This document shows positions 8,158-16,681 of a stretch of DNA of 39,477 bases, one piece after another. A model generated the notes under the pieces. That model was not told where the DNA came from and made no database searches. It saw only the letters and a program-made list of their open reading frames with translations. The stretch is from an uncultured Bacilli bacterium. GTDB taxonomy: Bacteria; Bacillota_I; Bacilli_A; RF39; UBA660. Each line of letters opens with the position of its first letter. Positions within the stretch are counted from its first letter, which is position 1. Location: assembly GCA_944350415.1 (NCBI GenBank), contig CALVOY010000043.1:1-39477 (forward strand), in the 5' to 3' direction. A program made the translations under genes and the position numbers.

Positions 8158-9477
8158 ATGAAAGATCATGATAAAACTTTCGAAACAGAAGTAAAAGTTA
8201 CCTATCAAGAATATAAAAAAATTCAACTTTATTTTCCATATTCTTTCTGGAAAAAATACATTATTACGATCACAATTATTTTTTGTATTTCTTTGTTTGC
8301 ACTTGTATCAACGGAACCAGTTACTATTTCTGAATTATTATTGACTAATCTTCTATTTATGGTAATTGTTTTCTTATTGTTTAAAGGAATTTCGTTATTC
8401 GTTCGAAAGTTAATTTACAAGAAAAAATTAAATAAAAATATAGACAATATTCATTATAAGCTTATCTTTTATCGTGATTATTTTAAAAAGAAGAGTGAAA
8501 GCTTAACACAGAAGATTGAATACTCAAATATTTGGAAAATCAAAGAAATCGATAATCATATTTATATATTACTAGATCGCAAAAACATTATCCCTATTTT
8601 AAAAGAAAATTGTAGTAATGAATTTATCGAATTTTTAAAAGAATCTAAAACATTATGTTCTAAGGGAAGTAGTAAGATAGAAAATTTAAATGAATATATA
8701 GAGCCTTCTAAGAAATATTCTAAAATGAGATTTTTCTTAATTATATTATTTATATTAACTATTCTTTCTATTTGGTTAGGAACTTTTATTACGATTTTTT
8801 TAACTTCTATTAATTATCCAGGATTTCTTATTGAGTATTTTCCAAGTATAAAAGTTAATATATTTAATTTTTATATTGAGGTATCTAGTGCTTTAATGAT
8901 TTCTTATTTATGGGGTTTTCTTTTAATTTTACCTATTCCTATTTTATCTATCGTTTTAGGAATTATCTACCGTAAAAAAGGGTTAAAATGTTTAAAAAAT
9001 ATAGTGGCGGGGTGTATTGTTGGAATAGTATCGCTTATTATAGGTTTTGTTCCAGCTATTACTGGAATTAGAATAGAACATAGTTATGAAGAGGCTTATT
9101 CTTATCAAGAATTTATAGGGGTAGATATCCCAATAGAAGGTAGATTTTTTGAGCTAGAAATAGCTAACTCTGATGTTTTATTTATGAATTATTTCTTGTG
9201 GGAAGATACTTTGGAAACTAGAACCTTTTATCAAAATATAAAGACTCATGAATATTGGATTTCCGATCTCGAAATTAGTGATCATTTAGCAGCTTTTATT
9301 CCTTTTGTTTGTAAATCTACTCAGGAAGAATGTTATTATTCCGTTTATATTCCAGAGATGGATGTATATAATGAAATCCCAAATGAAGTAGGAGAATATC
9401 ATATTTATAGTATGATGTATGATCCGGATCTTCTATCTCTTAAAATGATGGAATATATCTATCAAAAGACTAACTAG
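8158..9477 (+). CDS. multi-pass membrane protein with YcxB-like N-terminal domain
   Basis: A 439-aa protein. Residues about 1-165 resemble the YcxB-like domain: a short soluble start, a two-helix membrane hairpin (about 33-85), then a beta-rich cytoplasmic segment (HYKLIFYRDYFKKKSE, then IYILLDRKNIIPIL). The middle (about 180-315) has three or more further membrane segments. The C-terminal region (about 315-439) is soluble and acidic, probably extracytoplasmic. RBS GGGGGAG (8146-8152) favours ATG 8158 over the upstream ATG at 8116. Function is not known. It stands between the mutY-NUDIX pair and exoA. Confidence 0.6.
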   Translation: MKDHDKTFETEVKVTYQEYKKIQLYFPYSFWKKYIITITIIFCISLFALVSTEPVTISELLLTNLLFMVIVFLLFKGISLFVRKLIYKKKLNKNIDNIHYKLIFYRDYFKKKSESLTQKIEYSNIWKIKEIDNHIYILLDRKNIIPILKENCSNEFIEFLKESKTLCSKGSSKIENLNEYIEPSKKYSKMRFFLIILFILTILSIWLGTFITIFLTSINYPGFLIEYFPSIKVNIFNFYIEVSSALMISYLWGFLLILPIPILSIVLGIIYRKKGLKCLKNIVAGCIVGIVSLIIGFVPAITGIRIEHSYEEAYSYQEFIGVDIPIEGRFFELEIANSDVLFMNYFLWEDTLETRTFYQNIKTHEYWISDLEISDHLAAFIPFVCKSTQEECYYSVYIPEMDVYNEIPNEVGEYHIYSMMYDPDLLSLKMMEYIYQKTN

Positions 9478-9496
9478 TTTAAGTGGGGCTTTATAT

Positions 9497-10249
9497 ATGA
9501 AGATAATATCATGGAATGTAGCTGGTTTTAGAGCTTGTTTAAAGAAAGGTTTTCGTGAGTTTTTTGAAGAAGTGGATGCCGATGTTGTTTGCCTTCAAGA
9601 AGTTAAAGCTACTTTAGATCAATATGATTTTCATCCTCCTACCTATTTTGAATATTTATATTCTGCCGAAAGAAAAGGGTATTCTGGAACTTTGGTTTAT
9701 AGTAAAATAGAACCGATATCTGTAACTTATGGTATAGGAGTACATAAATTTGATGTGGAAGGAAGAAGTATTACCTTAGAATTTCCAAATTTTTATTTAG
9801 TGAATCTATATGTTCCTAATGTGAAAAGAACCCTAGAAAGAATGGATGAGCGGATGGAATGGGAAGTGGAAGTTAGAAAATATTTGAAAAAGTTAGATAG
9901 CTTAAAACCAGTAGTTATTTGTGGGGATTTTAATGTTGCTCATACCGAACTAGATATTAAAAATGCGAAGCGAAATATTGGAAATGCTGGTTTTACAGAC
10001 GAAGAAAGAGATAAATTTACAGAACTACTAGCAAGTGGTTTTATAGATACTTATCGTTATTATCATCCTGATGAAAAAGATCACTATACTTGGTGGAGTT
10101 ATATGAAAGATGTTCGAGCTAGAAATATTGGATGGAGAATTGATTATTTTCTAGTTTCTAAGAGATGGATTCATCAGGTAACCAATACTATGATTTATTC
10201 CGATATTTATGGTAGTGATCATTGTCCGATTGGAATCGAAATAGAATGA
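9497..10249 (+). CDS. exoA: exodeoxyribonuclease III (AP endonuclease)
   Basis: A 250-aa EEP-fold nuclease that nicks DNA at abasic sites and has 3' exonuclease activity. The family signatures are all present: SWNVAGFRA (Asn), CLQEVKA (Glu metal ligand), NLYVPNV, CGDFNVAH (GDxN), WRIDYFLV and SDHCPIG (Asp-His). Its partner mutY lies 1.9 kb upstream, so base-excision repair genes are close together. RBS GTGGGG precedes the ATG. Confidence 0.95.
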   Translation: MKIISWNVAGFRACLKKGFREFFEEVDADVVCLQEVKATLDQYDFHPPTYFEYLYSAERKGYSGTLVYSKIEPISVTYGIGVHKFDVEGRSITLEFPNFYLVNLYVPNVKRTLERMDERMEWEVEVRKYLKKLDSLKPVVICGDFNVAHTELDIKNAKRNIGNAGFTDEERDKFTELLASGFIDTYRYYHPDEKDHYTWWSYMKDVRARNIGWRIDYFLVSKRWIHQVTNTMIYSDIYGSDHCPIGIEIE

Positions 10250-10268
10250 TAAGGAAAGGTGATTTTGT

Positions 10269-11283
10269 ATGCAATATCCTAAGTTTCTAAATAAAGGGGA
10301 TACTATTGGAGTAACGGCTCCCTCAGATGGAGTATCCGATGCTATCAAACAGTGGAGCTTAGATCATGCTATCTTAAACTTACAAAATTTAGGTTATAAA
10401 GTAATAGAAACGGAGCATGTTAGATATAGTAGGGAAGGAAAAAAGTTGTGATAGCCAAACACAAGCCAAAGAATTAGAAACATTATTTTTAAATCCAAAT
10501 GTTCGTGTTGTTTTTTGTGTTAGCGGTGGTGATTTTTTATTAGAAATGCTATCTTGTTTAGACTATTCTATTATTCAAGAAAATCCAAAATGGCTACAAG
10601 GATATTCAGATCCTACTGGTTTACTATTTACGATTACTACAGGATTCGATATTGCTACTATTTATGGTAATAATTTTAAAACTTTTGGAATGAATCCATG
10701 GCATGAGTCTTTAGATACTAATATGGAAATCTTAACAGGAAATCTGAAAATACAGAATAGTTTTTCTTTTTATGAGAGTGAAAGACAAAACTTGATAACA
10801 GGTTTAGAACCTTATCATTTGGACACTCCTGTCAAGTGGAAGAATTTATGGAATCAAGATACCATAACCATTCGAGGAAGAATCATTGGCGGTTGTATAG
10901 ATGTATTAGTTTCCTTAGTTGGAACTAGATTTGACTGTGTGAAGGATTTTGTTCAAAAGTATCAAGAAGATGGGATTGTCTGGTATTTTGATAATGCTGA
11001 ACTTACTAGTGAACAACTCATTCGTGCTTTATGGCAAATAAAAGAAGTTGGGTGGTTTCATTACACTAAAGGGATTCTATTTGGAAGAAGTATGGTAGAA
11101 TCTAGTTATTATGATATTTCATTTGAGAATGCTTTGAAGAAAGCTTTGAAAGATTTGAAAGTGCCCGTGTTATGGGATTTAGATTTTGGTCATGTTTCCC
11201 CAAGAATGACTATTATCAATGGTGCTATTACGGAGATTCATTATCAAAATGGAAAAGGAAGTATTTCTTTTTCTTTAGAATAA
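10269..11283 (+). pseudogene. S66 (LD-carboxypeptidase/MccF-like) gene with a one-base frameshift
   Basis: The 5' part (10269-10451: PKFLNKGDTIGVTAPSDGV...) and the 3' part, read in the next frame from about 10445, join into one S66 serine peptidase of about 337 aa if the A6 run at 10439-10444 had five A; the join then reads REGKSCDSQTQAKELETLF. The 3' part keeps the nucleophile context GYSDPTG, a catalytic Glu in YFDNAE and a His in DFGHVSPRMT. S66 enzymes trim the terminal D-Ala of murein tetrapeptides or, in MccF, hydrolyse microcin C. Either the gene is inactivated, it is rescued by slippage, or the base is a homopolymer error. Confidence 0.8.
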
Positions 11284-11304
11284 AGAGGATAGGAGAGATG
11301 GAAT

Positions 11305-12009
11305 ATGAAAAGAAAACCTATAATTGGAATTGTTGGTAGAAGTTTTGAAGAAGAACAGGATTCTATTATTAAATTAAATGAGGATTATCGTTTAGCGGTT
11401 GTACAAAGTGGGGGAGTTCCTGTTGTGATTGTACCCGATAATGATTTGAAATATGGAGAAACTTTGCCACGAGAGGCTGGACATTTAACAGAAGAACAAA
11501 AAGAAGATTTATACCAAGTTTTATCTTTATGTGATGGCTTTTTAATGCCAGGTGGTTTTCGTTGGTATGAGTTTGATGAGGTAATTTGTAAGTACGCATT
11601 AGATCATAATATCCCTATTTTAGGAATATGTCTTGGTATGCAGATATTAGGAAATGTGGATAATTTTTGTGGTACTCAAAATAGCGATAAAACGGTGAGA
11701 AATGAAACAGAGATCAATCATTGTCAGGAAGGTATCCAATATGTACATCAATGTTCTATTCATGAGGGACTTCTTCGTGATATTTTGGTAGTTGATCAAC
11801 TACAGGTAAATAGTAGACATAATTATCATATTACCCAAAAAGATTATTTTCATGTGGATGCTCATTCGGAAGATGGTTTGATTGAAGCGATTCATATTCC
11901 TAATCATAAATTTGCACTAGGTGTTCAGTGGCATCCAGAAAGTATGATTTGGTATGACTCTAATATGAAAAAAATATTTGATGCTTTTATAGAGGCTACT
12001 AGAAAGTAA
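11305..12009 (+). CDS. peptidase C26, gamma-glutamyl-GABA hydrolase-like (class I amidotransferase fold)
   Basis: A 234-aa class I glutamine-amidotransferase-fold hydrolase. The nucleophile Cys is in GICLGMQ, the oxyanion-type MPGGF loop is upstream, and the His-Glu pair is in VQWHPES. These are the triad of the PuuD/C26 family, which cleaves gamma-glutamyl bonds. It follows the S66 gene by 21 nt with RBS AGGAGA, so the two probably form an operon concerned with gamma-glutamyl or murein-type peptides; that pairing is my inference. Confidence 0.88.
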   Translation: MKRKPIIGIVGRSFEEEQDSIIKLNEDYRLAVVQSGGVPVVIVPDNDLKYGETLPREAGHLTEEQKEDLYQVLSLCDGFLMPGGFRWYEFDEVICKYALDHNIPILGICLGMQILGNVDNFCGTQNSDKTVRNETEINHCQEGIQYVHQCSIHEGLLRDILVVDQLQVNSRHNYHITQKDYFHVDAHSEDGLIEAIHIPNHKFALGVQWHPESMIWYDSNMKKIFDAFIEATRK

Positions 12010-12077
12010 TCTGTCAATTTTTGTCTAAGAGGAAAGTTTTTCTTCTTTTTTTCTTTTATCCAAGCAAGTTTCGATTA

Positions 12078-12116
12078 TTCACAACAATCATAGTAATTTA
12101 TATTGTTTGTTGTGGA
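12078..12116. repeat. inverted repeat (operator or RNA hairpin)
   Basis: TTCACAACAA (12078-12087) pairs with TTGTTGTGGA (12107-12116): 10 bp with one G-U if RNA, and a 19-nt loop. No T-run follows on either strand, so it is not an ordinary terminator. It lies about 60 nt upstream of a promoter -35. The rest of 12010-12227 shows only T-rich sequence and the promoter. Confidence 0.45.
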
Positions 12117-12174
12117 AGAAGTTCTTTTAATTGATTTACTTTTGACATCTTAAAAAAAATAAAAGGTCTTCTAA

Positions 12175-12203
12175 TTTACATCTAAAAAATTTCATGTTAT
12201 AAT
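12175..12203 (+). promoter_or_regulatory. promoter of the 103-aa membrane protein gene
   Basis: TTTACA (12175-12180) and TATAAT (12198-12203), spacing 17 nt, with TGT before the -10 box. Confidence 0.65.
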
Positions 12204-12227
12204 TTTTATAGAATAAGAGGGATTAAA

Positions 12228-12539
12228 ATGATAGAATTTTTTAGGGATGTATTGGATGGACCTTTGTATATAGGTACTACCATATTGTCCATTATTTTTA
12301 TTATGGCAATTATAGGGTTCTTGATGGAACGAAAAAAATTAGAAAAAGAGGCAAAACAAAAAATCGCAGTGGTTGCGACTTCACCAGAAGTAACACCAAT
12401 TTCTCCTGTTTCTGTAACAAAAGAGGGTGCTGCTTTAGAGTCAGAACCAATTTCTAATCATGTAATGGAAGAAGCTAATTCTTCTGTAGAAGTAAAACCT
12501 CCTGTAATTGATTTTGGTAATTCAAATCAAAAAGAATAG
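12228..12539 (+). CDS. small single-pass membrane protein, unknown
   Basis: A 103-aa protein with one membrane helix (about residues 14-33), then a basic stretch (MERKKLEKEAKQK) and a low-complexity P/V/E/S tail of about 50 residues. By the positive-inside rule the tail is probably cytoplasmic. It has its own promoter and its own terminator and is not in the cdaA operon. I do not recognise a family. Confidence 0.7.
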   Translation: MIEFFRDVLDGPLYIGTTILSIIFIMAIIGFLMERKKLEKEAKQKIAVVATSPEVTPISPVSVTKEGAALESEPISNHVMEEANSSVEVKPPVIDFGNSNQKE

Positions 12540-12569
12540 ACATGGTATTTGCTTACTATGTCTTTATTT
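12538..12569 (+). terminator. terminator overlapping the stop codon and the cdaA promoter
   Basis: AGACATGGTA (12538-12547) pairs with TACTATGTCT (12554-12563), 10 bp with one G-U and a 6-nt loop, followed by TTTATTT. The T-rich 3' side overlaps the cdaA promoter. Confidence 0.8.
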
Positions 12570-12577
12570 GCTATAAT
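12549..12577 (+). promoter_or_regulatory. promoter of cdaA-cdaR
   Basis: TTGCTT (12549-12554) and TATAAT (12572-12577), spacing 17 nt, extended by TGC. The -35 lies in the loop of the preceding terminator. Confidence 0.6.
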
Positions 12578-12607
12578 AAAATATGTTTATGAAAGGAAAA
12601 ATAAATT

Positions 12608-13432
12608 ATGACATTAGATAGTATTATTACTGTTATTAAAAAAATTATAGATATTTCATTGGTTTGGTTGGCTTTTTATTATATATTGAAAAATATTAGA
12701 AATAATGTAAAGTTGACTTTATTATTTAAAGGAGTAGCTATTATATTAATTTTAAAAATTGTTAGCGATTTCTTTGGATTGACTACGATAGGTCTTTTAT
12801 TAGAATATGTAATTATGTGGGGTCCACTTGCTCTAATTATTATTTTCCAACCAGAAATTCGTAATGTATTAGAACAGATTGGAAAAACGCAATTATTGGG
12901 ACGTCACAAAGTACTAACAGTAGATGAAAGAGAGCATTTGGTTTATGAAATTATCACTGCTGTTGAGTATTTGAGAAAGGCTAGAATTGGGGCTTTAATT
13001 GTCTTAGAAAGAGATATTAGTTTAACTAACTATATTGAAAAGGCAAAAAAAGTATATGCTGATTTATCTAGCGATTTATTAATTTCTATTTTCTTCCCTA
13101 ATAACCCGCTTCATGACGGTGGGGTGATCATTCAGGGAGACCGTATTAGTTGTGCTGGTGCTGTATTTCCAACTAGTAATAGCTCTAAGGTAAGCAAAAA
13201 ATTTGGAACTCGTCATCGTGCAGCCTTAGGAATTACAGAAGAAAGTGATGCTATTAGTGTAGTAGTATCAGAAGAAACTGGTAGAATCAGCATTGCTGTA
13301 AAAGGAGAACTATTCTATAATTTGTCTATTGATGATGTTAGAATGATGCTAATTGATGAGCTAAGACCAAAACAAGAAGAAGATTATTTAGATGAATTAG
13401 ATGAGGAAGATATTTATGAAGAAGATAAGTAA
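12608..13432 (+). CDS. cdaA: diadenylate cyclase CdaA
   Basis: Makes cyclic di-AMP from two ATP at the membrane. Three N-terminal membrane helices (about residues 15-80) precede the DAC domain with NPLHDGGVII (DGA/DGG motif) and FGTRHRAALG (RHR motif). The C-terminal tail is very acidic. 274 aa is typical of CdaA (YbbP/DacA). Its last 17 nt overlap cdaR, the usual partner gene. The third member of the usual trio, glmM, is not here; a convergent DUF378 gene follows instead. Confidence 0.96.
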   Translation: MTLDSIITVIKKIIDISLVWLAFYYILKNIRNNVKLTLLFKGVAIILILKIVSDFFGLTTIGLLLEYVIMWGPLALIIIFQPEIRNVLEQIGKTQLLGRHKVLTVDEREHLVYEIITAVEYLRKARIGALIVLERDISLTNYIEKAKKVYADLSSDLLISIFFPNNPLHDGGVIIQGDRISCAGAVFPTSNSSKVSKKFGTRHRAALGITEESDAISVVVSEETGRISIAVKGELFYNLSIDDVRMMLIDELRPKQEEDYLDELDEEDIYEEDK

Positions 13433-14765
13433 GAAGATTATTCTATTTTTTGACAAATGGTTAATTACTCCAATTACTAAATTAATCTTATTTATAACGG
13501 ATTTTGTTAAAAACAATGGGAGAGAAATTGAAAAATTTATCAATAAAAAACAGACTTTGATTGTATTGTCATTAATATTTGCATTTATTGTGTTTTTTAT
13601 AGTAGATCAAAACTCAGATACGATTTTAAATAAAAATGCTGAAGTTTTGTATAATCAACCAGTAATAGCAGAATATAATGAAGAAGCTTATGTAATTGAA
13701 GGACTTCCTACTACTGTAGATGTTACTTTGATTGGTCGAACATCGGATTTGTATTTGGCTAAACAATATACTTCTAATTTAAGTGTTTCAGTAGATTTAA
13801 GAGGCTTAACACCAGGAAGTCATAAAGTAACCTTGAACTATACACAAGGCTTAAAAGCTCTGAAAACAATTGATTATAAAATAGATCCATCTACTGCTAA
13901 TATTGTGGTGTATGAAAAAGTATCAGAAACAAGAGAATTAGATTATGATATTTTACATAAAGATCATTTAGATAGTAAGTTAATTTTAGATAGTGTAGAT
14001 TTGAGTAGAAATGATGTAATTATCAAAGGAGCTGCTTATAAATTAGAGCAAGTAGCTTCCGTAAAAGCTTTAGTAGATATTGACGATATTAGCAATCCAA
14101 AAGAAGGGACTTTTACATTGAAAGATATTCCATTAATTGCTTATGATGCAGAGGGACAGCCAGTAGATGTAGAAATTGTTCCAAGTAGTGTGGATGCTCA
14201 AGTTAAGATTACTTCTCCAAGTAAGGAAGTTGCTTTGCAAATTATTCCAAAAGGAGAGCTTGCATTTGGTAAATCTATTAAGGAATTTACTTCCTCTGTA
14301 TCTAGTGTAACTATCTATGGTGAAGAAAGTGTCATCAATGAAATCGATTCTATTCCTGTAGAAATAGATGTAACCGATCTATCCAGTGATAAAACATTTA
14401 ATGTGAATATTACCAAACCATCTGGAGTTCGTGATATTAGTAGTAAGACTGTTTCTATCAAAGTAACCTTAGATGATGTTATTACAAAAGAATTTACTAA
14501 TATGCAGATTACTACAGTGAATTTAGACCATGACTTTAATGCTAATGCGGTATCACGAGAAGATAGTGAGGTGACAGTAATAGTCAAAGGTAGTAGTGAA
14601 GTAGTAAATAATTTAGATCCTGCTACGATTCGAGTTACTGTTGATTTAAGTGGATATACTACACCAGGAGAATATGAAGTAGATGTTTTAGTTAGTGGAG
14701 ATGATTTGAAACTTAGTTATGAATCTAAAACCAAAAAAGTAAAAATTAGAATAGAAGCAAAATAA
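13416..14765 (+). CDS. cdaR: CdaA regulator, YbbR-domain protein CdaR
   Basis: A membrane-anchored extracytoplasmic regulator of the cyclase encoded just upstream. It has one helix near residues 45-63, then about four YbbR repeats, recognisable from recurring patterns such as VDVTLIGRTSDL, VDLRGLTPGSHKV, VTIYGEESVIN and VDLSGYTTPGEYEV. I prefer ATG 13416, which has GAGGAAGA (13404-13410) in front, over ATG 13401. The frame overlaps cdaA, so translation is probably coupled. Confidence 0.94.
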   Translation: MKKISKKIILFFDKWLITPITKLILFITDFVKNNGREIEKFINKKQTLIVLSLIFAFIVFFIVDQNSDTILNKNAEVLYNQPVIAEYNEEAYVIEGLPTTVDVTLIGRTSDLYLAKQYTSNLSVSVDLRGLTPGSHKVTLNYTQGLKALKTIDYKIDPSTANIVVYEKVSETRELDYDILHKDHLDSKLILDSVDLSRNDVIIKGAAYKLEQVASVKALVDIDDISNPKEGTFTLKDIPLIAYDAEGQPVDVEIVPSSVDAQVKITSPSKEVALQIIPKGELAFGKSIKEFTSSVSSVTIYGEESVINEIDSIPVEIDVTDLSSDKTFNVNITKPSGVRDISSKTVSIKVTLDDVITKEFTNMQITTVNLDHDFNANAVSREDSEVTVIVKGSSEVVNNLDPATIRVTVDLSGYTTPGEYEVDVLVSGDDLKLSYESKTKKVKIRIEAK

Positions 14766-14769
14766 TAAG

Positions 14770-14796
14770 AAAAAGTACTGAGCTCAGTACTTTTTT
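14770..14796. terminator. bidirectional terminator between cdaR and DUF378
   Basis: A perfect palindrome, AAAAAGTACTGA-GC-TCAGTACTTTTT, with T-runs on both strands. It can end cdaR (plus) and the DUF378 gene (minus), whose stop codon lies at its edge. Confidence 0.9.
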
Positions 14797-14989
14797 ATTC
14801 ATAGTCATTAAATAATAGGCTAATATCAATAATTCCGGAAATTCCTACCAGAACATATACGATTTTAGTAATAACATTATCTGCGCCAAATAAAGTTTCT
14901 ACTAAATTGAAATCAAATAATCCAATAAGTCCCCAATTAATTGCTCCTATTATTATAAAAACTAGAGCTACTTTTTGAAGTGTCTGCAT
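14795..14989 (-). CDS. DUF378 (YuzA-like) small membrane protein
   Basis: A 64-aa protein with two hydrophobic helices and the DUF378 signature IGAINWGLIGLF, followed by a second helix (IVYVLVGISGIIDI). Function unknown in the family. RBS AGGAGG is present on the minus strand just before the ATG. A Fur-family-like box lies in its promoter region (15014-15032), which suggests metal or peroxide control, though no regulator is seen here. Confidence 0.9.
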   Translation of the reverse strand: MQTLQKVALVFIIIGAINWGLIGLFDFNLVETLFGADNVITKIVYVLVGISGIIDISLLFNDYE

Positions 14990-15013
14990 AAAATCCTCCT
15001 TTTCTTATTTCAG

Positions 15014-15032
15014 TATTATGATAATCATTTTA
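15014..15032. promoter_or_regulatory. Fur/PerR/Zur-like box upstream of DUF378
   Basis: The 19-nt site with core ATGATAATCATT matches about 15 of 19 positions of the classical Fur consensus GATAATGATAATCATTATC. On the minus strand it overlaps a CATAAT -10-like hexamer (15015-15020), so binding would block the DUF378 promoter. The lipoprotein gene diverges 69 nt away and could share control. Confidence 0.5.
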
Positions 15033-15100
15033 AAAAAAAATATTCGTGAATAATGTATTTTTTTATTCATAGTATTAAATGAAGGAAAAGAGGAGTGAAA

Positions 15101-15385
15101 ATGAAAAAAATATTTTTGTCTTTAATGATGATATGTTGTTGTTTTATTACTGGATGTTTTGGGAATACTAGTAATGATGTCTTAAAAGATATTACCAAGC
15201 AATATGATGGTTTAAAAGCTTATGAATTAACAGGTGATTTGGAAATAGTAAATAATGATGATGTATATAACTATGATGTTAAAGTTATTTATCAAAAAAA
15301 GGATAAATTTTATGTAAGTCTTAAAAATCGTAACAATAATCATGAACAAATTATTTTAAAAAATGAAGAAGGAGTTTATGTCTAG
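15101..15385 (+). pseudogene. 5' half of an interrupted lipoprotein gene (LolA-like)
   Basis: Signal peptide with lipobox ITGC (Cys at residue 22 of the product), then an extracytoplasmic start. The frame runs ...KNEEGVYV and meets TAG (15383-15385), which belongs to the inserted element. The missing remainder begins LTPSLNKSFKF at 22738, 7.36 kb downstream. Joined, the two parts give a lipoprotein with a LolA/sporulation-lipoprotein-like beta domain and a C-terminal DUF4367-like domain. ATG 15101 is preceded by GAGGAGTG; the GTG at 15095 is part of that RBS. As it stands, this half would make a 94-aa truncated lipoprotein. Confidence 0.88.
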
Positions 15386-15401
15386 ACACACAAGGGTGTA
15401 A
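15371..15401. other. attL of the serine-recombinase element
   Basis: The left half of attB (GGAGTTTAT, 15371-15379) meets the crossover GT (15380-15381) and the element arm CTAGACACACAAGGGTGTAA (15382-15401). The GT is shared with the right end at 22736-22737. The reconstructed attB, GGAGTTTAT-GT-ATTAACTCC, has 6-bp inverted arms and GT at its exact centre. Confidence 0.85.
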
Positions 15402-15672
15402 CTTTTTTTGAAAAAGTAGCAAAACATTTTAATACATGGGTTTCTACAAAGGATATAGTGTAAGAACTCTTTTTTTATGTCATAATTATTATGTACTGAC
15501 TGTTTGAAAATATGAAATGGTTATTGAGAAAGATTGATAAGTTTTAATGAATAGAGTGAATGTTCATAATAAAAGAATAGTAATTACTAAGAATGATATT
15601 AATACAGTTTATCTACTTTTCTTAGTCATCTATTATAAATTTCAATTTTTTAATGCAATTATGCTAATATAT

Positions 15673-15701
15673 TTGAAAAACTTTAGTGGTTGTAATATAA
15701 T
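15673..15701 (+). promoter_or_regulatory. promoter of the element's XRE regulator
   Basis: TTGAAA (15673-15678) and TATAAT (15696-15701), spacing 17 nt. Transcription would start near 15708, at the foot of the hairpin that begins at 15711. The stretch 15386-15672 between attL and this promoter holds no credible gene. Confidence 0.7.
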
Positions 15702-15710
15702 GAAATTATC

Positions 15711-15761
15711 AAGCAGTACAATTAATTAAATATTTTTATTTAATATTTGTACTGCTTTTTT
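15711..15761 (+). terminator. strong hairpin with T-run between promoter and XRE gene (attenuator or small RNA end)
   Basis: AAGCAGTACAA (15711-15721) pairs perfectly with TTGTACTGCTT (15747-15757). The inner AT-rich arms also pair, and TTTTTT follows. The RBS of the regulator starts 4 nt later. With the promoter at 15673-15701 the transcript would begin at the hairpin and normally stop after about 50 nt, so the regulator may depend on read-through, or the product may be a small RNA. A diverged copy of the whole arrangement lies at 18307-18451. Confidence 0.75.
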
Positions 15762-15776
15762 AGTAGGAGATATATT

Positions 15777-16610
15777 ATGAATCAAGAAAAAGTAGGAATT
15801 TTTATTGCCGAATTAAGAAAAGAAAAAAAGTTAACTCAGGTTCAATTAGGAGAAAAATTAGGAGTTACTGATAAGACAGTATCAAAATGGGAAAAAGGAA
15901 TATCCGCACCCAGTATTACAATTCTAAATGATTTAAGTAGCATATTGGGAATAACAACGACAGAACTACTTAGTGGTGAAAGATTAAATAAAATCAATCC
16001 GCAAAAAGTGGATAATACCATATATTCAAATATAAAGTTTTATACCAAGATTAATAAGAAAAAATATTTGAGAAAAATTTCAATCTGTTTTATTGGAGTA
16101 GTATTATTGTTTTTGATAATAATAGTATTATTGTTTTTGAATAATAATTATGATAATTGTTATATTTATGAGCTAAGTAGCGGGGATGAAAATTTTAAAA
16201 TAAATGGTATTATATCTTTAACGACTGAAAAAGACATTATTAGTATAAATTCAATAGAAAACATTTCTAATTACGAATTAGATAATGAAATGGTATATTC
16301 TTATGAATTTTCATTGAATATAGATAAAGAAATAATTTATAAAGAAGGCAATATTTCTTTATATGAATATAATAATAGTGACCAAGCAATATATTTAAAT
16401 GAAGTTTTTAATAAAATAAAGATCTATGTTACTGAAAATAGTAATTACGATTCTGTTATACAAGACGATATTTTTGAAAATGAAAATATTGTTCTTAAAA
16501 TAAGATATATAAATAAGGAATTAATCGAAAAAGAGGTTAATTTAGATATAAAGCTTAATAAAATCTTTTCGAATAATAAAATATTTTATGATGGTGGAAA
16601 TAAATTTTAA
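15777..16610 (+). CDS. XRE-family regulator with membrane anchor and extracytoplasmic domain
   Basis: A 277-aa protein with an N-terminal HTH_3 domain (residues about 5-60; LTQVQLGEKLGVTDKTVSKWE is the helix-turn-helix), a linker, one membrane helix (about 102-126) and an external domain of about 150 residues. This is a one-component regulator layout in which an external signal could reach DNA directly. RBS AGGAGA precedes ATG 15777; a longer frame from TTG 15747 begins inside the terminator stem and is unlikely. The next gene is a secreted protein 299 nt downstream, which this regulator probably controls. Confidence 0.85.
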   Translation: MNQEKVGIFIAELRKEKKLTQVQLGEKLGVTDKTVSKWEKGISAPSITILNDLSSILGITTTELLSGERLNKINPQKVDNTIYSNIKFYTKINKKKYLRKISICFIGVVLLFLIIIVLLFLNNNYDNCYIYELSSGDENFKINGIISLTTEKDIISINSIENISNYELDNEMVYSYEFSLNIDKEIIYKEGNISLYEYNNSDQAIYLNEVFNKIKIYVTENSNYDSVIQDDIFENENIVLKIRYINKELIEKEVNLDIKLNKIFSNNKIFYDGGNKF

Positions 16611-16650
16611 AGAGCGCAAATTTTTGAACTCTTTTTTCTTTTTTATTAAA

Positions 16651-16681
16651 ACTCTCCAAAAAAGATACCTAACTCTCCAAA
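16651..16681 (+). repeat. direct repeat ACTCTCCAAA, 21-bp period
   Basis: ACTCTCCAAA at 16651-16660 and again at 16672-16681. Two half-sites on the same face of the helix upstream of a secreted-protein gene are typical of activator sites; LytTR-type sites have the same 21-bp period. A TATGAT (16707-16712) 25 nt downstream could be the -10. The remaining sequence to 16908 is A+T-rich without a gene; it includes an AGGAGG (16836-16841) with no good start. Confidence 0.5.

Noticed and set aside
15547-15729. 60-aa plus-strand frame between attL and the XRE promoter
   Set aside because: No ribosome site, composition like random A/T-rich DNA, and it runs into the regulator's promoter and hairpin.
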